Source of the DNA: Mariannaea sp. PMI_226
Taxonomy: Eukaryota; Ascomycota; Sordariomycetes; Hypocreales; Nectriaceae
Assembly (NCBI GenBank): GCA_024336345.1
Contig: JANFOG010000010.1
Coordinates: 1,609,393 to 1,673,392 of the forward strand
Reading direction: 5' to 3'
DNA: 64,000 nt
The notes below the pieces were generated by a model, which saw only the letters and a list, made by a program, of their open reading frames with translations, did no database searches and had not been told where the DNA came from. Positions 49,201 to 57,795 of the stretch are shown one piece after another (position 1 is the first letter of the stretch; each line of letters begins with the position of its first letter). The translations under genes were made by a program, and so were the position numbers.

Positions 49201-49297
49201 AGATCTGACACAGCCGTCCACCTCTCAGCGCGAACCAGCGCCTGTCTCGGCGAGCGAGAGGCCTGTTGAAAATAAGCTTAGAGATAGGAAAACATAG
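46252..49297 (+). CDS. Zn(II)2Cys6 transcription factor with Fungal_trans domain
   Basis: Five exons: 46252-46636, 46701-47469, 47548-48159, 48215-48599 and 48665-49297. The introns are 64, 78, 55 and 65 bp and all phases join, giving 927 aa. The zinc cluster spans residues 104-130 (C-x2-C-x6-C-x5-C-x2-C-x6-C); intron 1 falls just before the sixth Cys, as in many fungal regulators. A basic run RKRRRITRACDDCRRKKIKC precedes and overlaps it, and a coiled-coil segment (KEVEALEKKLRRAESLLRKF) follows. The middle-homology (Fungal_trans) region covers about residues 250-700, including LHSALRMGLHR and RRRVFHTIRQMDIYLSTTLG. The C-terminal tail contains a tandem duplication of about 38 residues (VMDFPMEDPFAYPI / VMEFPMEDPFAYPI, 48930-49095). 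It could regulate a carbon- or metabolite-related pathway, possibly the RiPP locus 4 kb away; this is inference. Confidence 0.9.
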
Positions 49298-49811
49298 ATC
49301 CTTTGTTGATTTTGCAAGTGTTGAGATAATTACCGAAGGATATACTTAATATATACAGCCTTCTGTGACAAACTTTTCGCAGAGGCTGCGAATTGCAATA
49401 TCTACCAACTCAAGCACGGGATTTAATCGAAACCCTTTGGAGATGGATCCAGAGAGAGCGGCGACGCTAAACCCTTCCCGCCAGTTTAATCAGGTCTTGT
49501 GCTAATAAGCTGGTATTGATCCTGATCTTGTGGTGGTGTGACTATTGGCTGCGAAAGTCGCTAATACACGCTAATAAGCACACAATGCGGCTAGCTTCGA
49601 TTGGCTGCAATGCTGTATTTGTAACATTGGCTAAAGGCCCCACTCCTCAATATTATAACGATCTAACTTATTCCCAAGGGATAAACCCACACAATAGGGT
49701 TATATTAGTAGAGCTACTAGCCTGTTATTTGACCCGAGCAGTTTAACATGCAAGGAAATTGTCCTCGGCAGAGGCCAGAATCTACCGCGGAGGATGCCCT
49801 CCACCTTGCAT
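49298..49811. other. Spacer downstream of the transcription factor gene
   Basis: About 500 bp with no supported gene. Some of it may be the lost N-terminal part of the neighbouring pseudogene. Confidence 0.35.
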
Positions 49812-50770
49812 GGAGTTGAGGTCTGGATAGACTGGAAGCGGAAACAGAGTGGTGAAGGGACAACGAATGGCAGTGTCATTACCGAGATCGCATTGCCGCT
49901 CTAACGGAGCTACTTAGCCAGGACAAGCCAGTTCGATTCCAGTCACCAAATTGTTTTGTGTATGTGAAGCAAGAAATCTCTGATCCCACTCCAACGACAT
50001 ACTTCGGCATCGTCTACAAAAAGCCGCTCGCTTGCACCAGACAGATGAGAATCCGCACATCACACATCTTTTCCCTGCGCGACCTTCTCCTAGAGAGTTC
50101 AAAACCGTCAGTCACAAAGCGAGTGGCCCTGTGTGGAATTCTCGCCTTTTGCATCCATACTTTGCACGCGATCAGCTGACTGTACAAAGGCTTACGGTCG
50201 GACAACGAACTCTTCTTCGGTAGCTCTAGAGCTGAAAGTCTACGTCTCGAGTTTACCTTATGCTACTGGTTTCAGGCTCTCCCGCCTAGGTATCACTGAC
50301 GAGATAACAGAAAAGCCAATGTTCGACCTAATTGAGGATATCTACCAGCATCCAGAAGCATAGTGAGGGCAACCCGACGGGAGTTATCGAAGCAACTATG
50401 ACATCTACAGTCTCTGAATTATCTCCATCGAGGTTGCCTTCTGGAAGCACATTGAAGAGGTTGTGGGTTTCAAAAGCTTAGCACTCGTCAAGCCGTCCAC
50501 CATTCGAAGAGTTAAGCCATACTTCCTCGGTTTGCCGTTCCAGGAGGATGCAGCATTACCGATGATTTCTCCGACAACATCGACATATGTGGAGCGACTG
50601 GCACCGGAATACGGGACTGTTTTCCGCGATATTGTTGAGCGCTGCCTGAGACTGATGATTTTGGGAGAGAGGGTATACTTGAGTCAATTTCGAATGGCGA
50701 CCGGGAGCTGCGGAGATTGATGGAAGAAGACATTCCTAAAAGGCTAGAGGGAATTTCGAATGTGCTATAA
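49812..50770 (+). pseudogene. Decayed HeLo/DUF7580-type protein (het-s/LopB-like, kinase-like domain)
   Basis: The pieces read in order like the C-terminal DUF7580 (kinase-like) region of fungal proteins that carry an N-terminal HeLo or prion-inhibition domain: VWIDWKRKQSGEG (about 49828), RDRIAALTELLSQDKPVRFQ, YFGIVYKKP (about 50001), SLRDLLLESSKPSVTKRVAL, IHTLHAIS-stop-LYKGLRSDNELFF (about 50155-50220), then ITDEITEKPMFDLIEDIYQH (about 50292-50350), GNPTGSYRSNYDIYSL-stop and VAFWKHIEEVVGFKSLALVK (about 50430-50490), ending near 50770. Stops and frame changes break it in at least five places; the stop in HAIS-stop-LYKG is TGA where Trp is expected. The HeLo domain is missing or unrecognisable. 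Such genes belong to programmed-cell-death and nonself-recognition systems. Confidence 0.78.
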
Positions 50771-51782
50771 CAGATCGAATATTAGGTTGAGGTGAGCATT
50801 AAACCAGAGGAACACACATGGTCATGTCAAATAGTGGTTATATCAAATCTGCTGGAGTCGTAAGGGGCATCGCCAGCTATGACCTGTGTAAGTGAAACAC
50901 GGCTTATAACAACAGATTCAGTGAGGCCTTATCGGGCTCAAGCTCCTATAGGCAGCCCCACCATAGAAGATAAATAGCCTGCTGTGGGACCTTTCTATAG
51001 CTAGAAATCAAGACGTTCTGTGCCTTGAAGTTGCCCCTATCCTATGTGACACCTGATATAATTCACAGATGTCTCTGGGTGAGCGATGATATGGTGTTAA
51101 GGGCCACAATGTGGAGCAAACTTGGGGAGAATTTTGTATTGCATTACCTTTAAGTGCGCGACATAAACATGCGGTCCGAGGATACGTGAGAATCGTAGCT
51201 TCGATTCAAGCCCATTTCAACTCCTAATGAGTGCGCGAAATCTTAGCAACCGAGTTATTTGGGCAGAAGCAAGATGATAATATTTCCAGTCCTCTAAGAC
51301 AAGTATAAATAAAGGGAATGAAAGAAAATAGATAATAATGATGTCTTATGATTAGTATTTTTCATTCCTCCAGAATAAATTAGTATACCAAATTATGCTT
51401 TAGTAATTGACACAGCGAGCGTGCAATTAAAGACTTGCAATTTAGTAGCGATCGCAACATATCACTTGGCCTGACTATGCCGAAGAGCATTTCTGATCTG
51501 TTAGATTGTAAAAGGCAGGTCATAACTAATCATAAATAATCATACTAGCACCGCAATTGATTTATAAACTGAATTTGACAGCCGCGTATTTCAACCACTC
51601 ATGGTATTTTGTTAGGAAAAAGTGCATTTTTGCACACAATGTGAATCGCCTAACATTATAACCCGATGACATCATCAAGAAGTTTGCAAAGCCTATCTCC
51701 ACTAAAGATACATCGGGTCGATAGTCTCAGCAGTCTAGACTGGATCCTACCACAAACTGTCCTCAGTGTCGAAAGGATAAAG
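50771..51782. other. Intergenic, AT-rich on the right
   Basis: About 1 kb with no gene. The stretch 51290-51660 is AT-rich. It forms the 3' flank of the leftward repeat-protein gene. Confidence 0.4.
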
Positions 51783-52247
51783 CTATGCCTTCCATACATG
51801 GTTGCCCTTGTCAACACTCTCAGGGACCTCAACTGAATCCTTCCACAGATGATTGCCCTTGTCAACACTCTCAGGCGCCGAGTTCTTCCAGAGGTGGTTG
51901 CCCTTGTCAAGAGTCTCAGGCGCCGAATTCTTCCACAGATGATTGCCCTTGTCAAGAGTTTCAGGCGCCGAATCCTTCCACAGGTGGTTGCCGTTATCAA
52001 CACTCTCAGGCGCCGAATTCTTCCATAGGTGGTTGCCCTTGTCAAGAGTCTCAGGCGCCGAATTCTTCCACAGATAATTGCCGTTGTCAACACTCTCAGG
52101 CGCCGAATTCTTCCATAAGTGGTTGCCTTTGTCAAGAGTTTCAGGCGCCGAATTCTTCCACAGGTGGTTGCCGTTGTCAACAGTTGTTGGCAACGCTACC
52201 GCAACGTGGAGTGCTGCCAGAAAGCCTATAGCTGCTGAGGTCTTCAT
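51783..52247 (-). CDS. Small secreted repeat protein (nine GNHLWK repeats), candidate second peptide precursor
   Basis: An intronless gene of 154 aa starting at ATG 52247, chosen because it begins a signal peptide (MKTSAAIGFLAALHVAVALP). The rest is nine tandem repeats of about 15 residues with the pattern (T/S)(L/V)D(K/N)GNHLWK(N/D)SAPE; the eighth has an insertion (VEVPE) and the ninth is cut short (GNHVWKA). There is no cysteine. Lys-Arg pairs are absent, so classical Kex2 cutting between repeats is not predicted; single Lys residues flank GNHLW in most copies. The DNA repeats also leave long open frames in the other frames and on the opposite strand; these are shadows. The gene is divergent from the Lys-Arg-type precursor gene 1.2 kb away. 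TATA-like sequence lies about 100 bp upstream and a TGACGTCA palindrome about 155 bp upstream. It may be a peptide precursor, a cell-wall repeat protein or an effector. No homologue was recognised. Confidence 0.72.
   Translation of the reverse strand: MKTSAAIGFLAALHVAVALPTTVDNGNHLWKNSAPETLDKGNHLWKNSAPESVDNGNYLWKNSAPETLDKGNHLWKNSAPESVDNGNHLWKDSAPETLDKGNHLWKNSAPETLDKGNHLWKNSAPESVDKGNHLWKDSVEVPESVDKGNHVWKA
51785..52200. repeat. In-gene tandem repeat of about 45 bp
   Basis: Nine copies of a 45-bp unit encode the GNHLWK repeats. Copies differ by a few bases, so the array looks homogenised or recently expanded. Confidence 0.75.
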
Positions 52248-52401
52248 AATGGATTGTGTTTTGTTGTGCCGAAGGTTAGAGAAAAAGGGAGATAACTGTT
52301 GGTCTCGATGCATATACTCTCAATGAACAAAGTCTCCATGCCAATATATAGCAAAGTAGGTCCTTGCTATACAGGAATACCCTCTAGTTTATTTGGGATC
52401 T

Positions 52402-52409
52402 TGACGTCA
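52402..52409. promoter_or_regulatory. CRE-like palindrome TGACGTCA
   Basis: A perfect bZIP/CRE-type palindrome about 155 bp upstream of the repeat-protein ATG. Binding is inferred. Confidence 0.4.
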
Positions 52410-52452
52410 AAAACGCACATTCCCCTCTTAGTCAGGACTTTTGGGCTGCATT

Positions 52453-52520
52453 AGAGCACTGCTAGCATCAGAGCACTGCTAGCATCAGAGCACTGCTAGC
52501 ATCAGAGCACTGCTAGCATC
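52453..52520. repeat. Perfect 17-bp tandem repeat, four copies
   Basis: The unit AGAGCACTGCTAGCATC occurs four times without a mismatch. It contains the palindrome GCTAGC. It lies in the shared promoter of the two secreted repeat-protein genes. Confidence 0.85.
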
Positions 52521-52530
52521 AGAGGTGGGT

Positions 52531-52598
52531 AGGTCATTCTCGGGGACCTGACTTTCGGTGACCTAGGTCATTCTCGGGGACCTAACTTTCGGTGACAC
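52531..52598. repeat. 34-bp tandem repeat, two copies
   Basis: Two adjacent copies starting AGGTCATTCTCGGGGACC differ at very few positions. Each copy contains the inverted words AGGTCA...(t)GACCT and GGGGACCT. Confidence 0.8.
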
Positions 52599-53476
52599 AT
52601 CTATAATAGGCAGTTAGCCACATGGACTATTGTTCGTGCTCAAAATTTACAAAAGTTCCGCAAATACTCATATGATACCATCTCGATTCAACTATCGTCT
52701 AAAAGATAATAATTGTAAAAAGTTCCGCTGATGGGCAAACACCATTGCAATAGTACCTTACGACCTACTTAATTCGGTCTGGGAGTGGCCAAGATTGCAT
52801 GTTGTTATACGTCATTTGGGTTCAGCCAAGACATTGTTGACGTCCTCTTAATTCGCTGACAAATAGACTACAAACATGTAACTACTATGATGATATGTTG
52901 GGGACTTTTGTTCAGAACTCCAATGCGCCATTTATGTTATTGCATCCCAAACTTGTGAGATCTCGTTGGAGTGGAACGTGAGAACCGTTGCGCCGAATAT
53001 TGAGGTTAGATCCCAATGTGCATTATTAATGATAAGTTTAGCTCTTAGACAAGAACTTTTTGAGAAGTTTCTGCAATTTTAATTTGACACTACTGACTGG
53101 TCATACATCCTATTGCTCAGGTGGGGATGTGAGGGTGAGAACAATCACGTCTTAGAAGTTGATGCATAGAGCGCTCCCCATTTGGAGGTTTTCTTACTTC
53201 GCCAGCTGAGGGTTACGATAAATGACAACAAATTATCACCTTCTCTAGTAGGGATAGATCGATAGATTTATTGTATGAGCTGTGTTGCTGGGATCAATTG
53301 ACTAGAAGATATCCTGATTTCAGGCGAGGAGTCTGATAAGTAACTACATGGCGTCAGAGTGGGATGTCATAAATACCATGATTAAGTGCTCCAGTATTCT
53401 ACGATTTCTTCATCCCAAAACTCTCAGATCCTAAATCCACTATCCAAAGTTAACCCTCTCGACACATTTCGTAACC

Positions 53477-53804
53477 ATGCATAGGAATGCCATCCTCGTC
53501 GCTTTGGTCTCGTCTTTGACATTGGCCACTGCAATGCCAGGTAGGCATAAATTGTTGCACTTCTCATTAGAAGACTCTTCTAACGTTAGATTAATATATC
53601 GAAGTCACTGCTCCCGTTGTTGCAAGCAAGAATCATAATAGTGTTACTGAGGAGCGCTATGTCTACCGAGTCCCAAAGGAGGACATTAAACGCGAGGTAG
53701 CTACTGAAGGGCATTCTATCTACTCAATTCCAAAGGAAGATGTCAAGCGTGATGCATCTGCTGAGGAGCGCTATGTCTACCGAAATCCAAAGGAAGATAT
53801 TTAG
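53477..53804 (+). CDS. Candidate RiPP precursor peptide (dikaritin-like, Lys-Arg-separated Tyr repeats)
   Basis: Two exons (53477-53540 and 53605-53804) around a 64-bp intron (GTAGGC...AAG) give 87 aa. The acceptor is the only one that gives an open frame. A signal peptide covers residues 1-20 (MHRNAILVALVSSLTLATAM). Three repeats with a period of 19 residues follow: Tyr at 42, 61 and 80, each in a Y-x-x-P-K-E-D-(I/V) context (YRVPKEDI, YSIPKEDV, YRNPKEDI). Lys-Arg pairs at 50-51 and 69-70 close the first two repeats; the third ends at the stop codon. Repeats 1 and 3 share EERYVYR at protein level and are almost identical in DNA there. This is the layout of dikaritin-type fungal RiPP precursors (ustiloxin, phomopsin and epichloecyclin families): signal peptide, Kex2 sites and Tyr-containing cores. 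Two UstYa-family genes lie within 4 kb. The core and its chemistry are inferred. Confidence 0.72.
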
Positions 53805-55005
53805 GACATAGAACTGCTTTGCTTTATGTCGCAACGGAGTGCATCAAGTCACATCTGAGCATGGACTAGCAGTTAACACTGCTCTGATGTATGAGACCTT
53901 CGTTATCCCTTTTACTCGAGAAGACTGGGGCACTTTCAATTTATTATTTTATGATGCTTAATGATAATTAGAGCTTGTGACATATTGCCATACGGGATCG
54001 TAGTATTAAACTCATGTTGAGCGAACTATTATGGTGACAGCCATGTGATACTGGGAGCTGTTGGCTGAATCATTTTCCACCAGGAGATGAAAGCTTTTAA
54101 TTAAATTCCACATCTTTGAAATATATTGGCCAGGATGTATATCATAAGCGAAATGGCAAAAAATCCCCCAACCTTCTGTTTCTTTAATTAAATATTTCTC
54201 ATCCACGAACTGTGTCATAATCAAATTATGGGGCCAAAATTCGTCTAGGACTAAAGGCACGTTGGAGTGACCTAAAAAATAAACGTTTATGTGGTGCCAA
54301 GATCCACCAAGTTAGATCTTGACTATTCCATAATATAGCTTCTTGGTGTAATAAGATCTCTAAACTATGTAAACTATTTAATCTACTTATTTGGTTCATT
54401 TAAACCCAAATTTATAATAGTTTTTGTTTATAACTTCATAATACAAAAAAGAACTAATTCAATAGCTTACTAACTGTAATATATGCCTTACTATTAAGTA
54501 TTACATTCTCAAGTTTATTAAGTAAAATCTAGAGCTTCAGGTATGTTTTAATTATACATTATTTACTAAAGAATCAAATTTATAATCTTAATTATAGCTT
54601 ATTATAACAATTACATCTTTTATTAGGTTTTTACTCCACCATTTATTAAACTAACATCTTAGACCCCCTTGCAAATTCGTAATAGAGAGAAGGGAGAGAC
54701 CAAGAAAGGATGGGACAATAGTGACACTCTAACATTCAGATCGCCATCAGGTATAAGAGAAATGCATTCTTCAAGTCTTCTAGATACATCAAGTGCGTGT
54801 TTATATAAGAGCGGTGGAGACTCACCTTACCTTGGCTCATGCTGACGACATCGTTGCCGCGCCCAATCACAATGCTTTCAATTGAGCTTATAATATCATG
54901 CCGACGTTAAGACTAGCGGACGGTGAGACAGAGGACTGTTTATCCGACTAAAAATATAGAATGACTAGTACTACACCCAAATCTATCAAAGCCTATTCAT
55001 CAACT
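53805..55005. other. AT-rich intergenic block
   Basis: About 1.2 kb. From 54270 to 54660 the DNA is extremely AT-rich, typical of a RIP-decayed repeat. An 82-codon minus-strand frame at 54012-54260 was not recognised. Confidence 0.45.
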
Positions 55006-55972
55006 CTAATCATCCATAAGATTCTGTGTCAAATCTAATTTCAAGCCTTGACTCATAAAGCTTTTCTCTTTGGCCCATTCTCTTATGCGGTCAAAGTTTC
55101 GACAGCTGTGTATCACGTCCCCATGGATTCGCATTCTCTCCTTGTTGTTATCCCATTGATAGACAAGAGGAGTGATGTCGGTTTGGCACATCAGAGATTG
55201 TCTAATAGTATCAATACAGTGCTCGATATGTTCCGAATCAAAGTATGTGAGAATCTCATCGGCTTCCGATGTATGAAGGTTTCGATAATATTCTGGGTAA
55301 CGGGACATCCTTATCATGTTCTAGTTTGATACAGAGCATTAATATATTAGCGCCTAGTAATTAAAGGCTCAGTAAAATAACTCACTAGGCAATGTAATTG
55401 GTGGAAGACGTCCAACTCGACAAAGTATTTGTCTTCTGTATTAGCTATCCGACCAGTTCGATTTGGAAGTAAGGCTGCTTCATTTTTGCTAATTGCCAAT
55501 AACCCAACTGTAACCCAGCCATATTAGAGACAACTCCATTGACGATAATGCTTACTTACATTCGTAAAGGCTTTCCCATTCCCGATCCCTCTCCTTTGTT
55601 GGTGGGCCCTGAAGAGAAGACTTATCATTCTCAAACCCTTGTGTGAACCTGGTAGTCTTGTATTCGATCTCGTCTTGGGCGGGGGCTAGGGGGTTTTGTC
55701 AATATGAAGATGCAATATTGTGAAAGACAACGAAGCTCACAATATAAGATTTGTGCAGATTGGTTTCGGCAGAGAGGCAATGACTTTATTTGTATGCTGA
55801 TAAGCAATATAATAAGCATGAGCCAAGGGGTGGCAATTGCAAGCTGTATCTTGTGGTGCTTCCATGGGCTTTTTGCACTCAGTCCCGGACCTTGACCTGG
55901 AATGGCCTCAAGATCGTTGTCATATTCCTGGTCTTTCAGAGGCTGATAAGCCTTGGGACCTGGGTTCGCCAT
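55006..55972 (-). CDS. UstYa-family (DUF3328) oxidase, first copy
   Basis: Four exons: 55972-55741, 55685-55560, 55507-55386 and 55320-55006. The introns are 55, 52 and 65 bp and all phases join, giving 264 aa. Start MANPGPKAYQPL was chosen as the first ATG. A single membrane helix (about 43-62, LAIATPWLMLIILLISIQI) follows a short cytosolic head. The UstYa signature is complete: YSPAQDEIEYK, GPPTKERDREWESLY, and the two HxxHC motifs, HQLHC (155-159) and HIEHC (191-195), with the linker NMIRMSRYPEYY. Proteins of this family (UstYa/UstYb, and relatives in phomopsin, asperipin and victorin pathways) are membrane-bound copper-type oxidases or cyclases that modify Tyr-containing RiPP cores. It faces away from the precursor gene 1.2 kb upstream in the map. 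The neighbourhood makes a role in cyclising that precursor likely. Confidence 0.9.
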
Positions 55973-56818
55973 GAACAACTCACGGTTCTTCAAGACTGAA
56001 ACTGAATCAGAGCGGAAATATTGAGGATACTTGGTGGTATATTCTAACGATTAGAATACCAGACAGGAGTATGTCAATTGTAGTGGAGGTAATCTAGCGA
56101 AGAGAACAGGTCTTGCAGACTCAATATTAAATACCAACCACGTTTGCCGTGCCCGGATCAGGCTTATGCTCGGGGACCAGATGTACCACATTGCCGCCAC
56201 CTTCTCGGAACTTGGAATATTCGCAACCAGGTATATGCCCGCTAAATGGAGGATCAATATGCAATCAAGTCAATCTATGACAACTACCTTCCATTTTAGA
56301 GATCAGCAGGACACTGGGGCTCATTATGTGAGGGGCTGTATGGGTGGGAGTGACTTAAATCGATTCTATTTTTTTTGGTGGGGGAAAATCTGACACTAAG
56401 GCTCACATGAGCATAAACTCCGTATTACTGTATCAACTTGACAAATTAATGACGAACTAGGCCCTAGGGCACGTAGCAAGCAGCTCTCTTAACCACCTGC
56501 CAAATACGGAATCTAGAACAAGCTTATCAACGGTGGAGAAATATATAGTTAGTATTGGTTTGCTGGGTTGATATTATTGGTTATAAATTCCTACGATATA
56601 AGTGCCTCTACCAAAGGAGCCTTGTGGAGGCCTTAGCTTGGGTAGCAACCCTCTCGATTAAGCACCTACCTAATGCGGAATCTGGAACAATGCTTATGCA
56701 ATAGTTGAGCAATACGATCTTTTAATACAGTCCCATCTCTTCAACCTATCTAGGTCTCCTGACCCCATTGACGCAGCACAGTTTCCGTATCTTGTTGTAT
56801 ATACATTTCATTGACAAG
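55973..56818. other. Divergent spacer between the two UstYa genes
   Basis: About 850 bp separating two head-to-head UstYa-family genes, so probably a shared promoter region. Two similar segments near 56485-56530 and 56655-56705 (ACCTACCTAATGCGGAATC / ACCTGCCAAATACGGAATC, each followed by TGGAACAA or TAGAACAA) look like an imperfect direct repeat. Confidence 0.42.
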
Positions 56819-57795
56819 ATGAAGTCGACCTTATTTTCTTTTAAACACGATGACGAGGAAGAAGACAGTTTCCTGAATCATTCTGATTCAGCTGGCTTAT
56901 CATACAGAGATGATCATTGGCGCCGCTGGCCGTCAATGTTATACACTGGACTAAATATTTTTTTCTTCATTTGTTCTTGTTCCTTGTGGATCTATTGGTA
57001 TCATACAAACAATACTCTCTTGAATGCAGGCTTCCGCCAAATATCTAGCTGGAGTGTGTAAATTCACTGGTCTGAGAACGATTTCATATAGCTAATTCTC
57101 TACAATTAGCGCCTTTGATTGACCTTGTTGATCTGGATCCATCCGTACAGCTAGTTAACGGCACGTTTTTCCCACCAAAATACCCTTCTATCGGGCGACA
57201 ATTGCCTAACGACGCTGCTGATGCAGCGTGGCACGAGTACGAGATCCAAAGGATCGTCCCGATTTCTCGCCAAGACGTTATAAACTTAGGAAAAGATCCT
57301 TCAACAGCGGTGAAGCTTGAGGATAAGGATTGGGGCCTTGGTAACGATTCGTATGTAGCTGCTTTGGATGTTTATCACCAGCTCCATTGCCTCAACATGC
57401 TTAGGAAGATTGCATATGGCCAATACTATAATATGTCGCAAGGAAGTGCAACGTCACTGACCAGGACTGAGCTACACATCAATCATTGCGTTGATATTAT
57501 CATGCAAGCATTGCAGTGCAGTGGGAACCTGAATCTTATCACTTACCATTGGGTTGAGACGCAACCCTATCCTTTCCCTGATATGTCCGTTAACCGTCAG
57601 TGTGCCAACTTTGGCGCTCTGACAAGTTGGAGAAAGGAGAACACGGTCAACATGACGAAATACGATGAAGTGTATAAGATAAAACCTGCAGAGGTGAAAC
57701 AAATGCCGGCACCTAATGGCTTATTTAAGTATATGTGGCATACACCACGGCCTTCTAACCTCCTTCCCATCCCAGACGAAGACTATAACCTATAG
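56819..57795 (+). CDS. UstYa-family (DUF3328) oxidase, second copy
   Basis: Two exons (56819-57053 and 57110-57795) around a 56-bp intron (GTGTAA...TTAG), giving 306 aa. The ATG at 56819 begins a short acidic cytosolic head (DDEEED), and one membrane helix follows (about 40-60, SMLYTGLNIFFFICSCSLWI). The luminal part shows the UstYa pattern: DLDPSVQLVNGTFFPPKYPS, AWHEYEIQRIVPIS, DVYHQLHCLNMLRK with HQLHC (168-172), and the second motif HINHCVDIIMQ with HINHC (201-205). It has a C-terminal extension beyond the first copy and several N-glycosylation sites. Two UstYa paralogues next to one precursor is the usual composition of a dikaritin locus. The two copies are only moderately alike, so they probably act on different steps. 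Confidence 0.9.

Larger units (their letters stand above)
52248..53476. promoter_or_regulatory. Divergent regulatory region between two secreted repeat-protein genes
   Basis: A 1.2 kb spacer with several short repeats (listed separately), a TATA-like AATATATA (52343-52350) for the leftward gene and a TATA-like CATAAATA (53368-53375) about 100 bp before the rightward ATG. Confidence 0.45.

Noticed and set aside
51656..52231. Long open frames of 148-174 codons on both strands over the repeat gene
   Set aside because: They are shadows of the 45-bp repeats. Only the minus-strand frame from 52247 has a signal peptide and a start codon in good position.
51783..52247. Classical Kex2-processed RiPP precursor
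   Set aside because: There are no Lys-Arg or Arg-Arg pairs between the repeats, so it is listed only as a candidate precursor of unknown processing.
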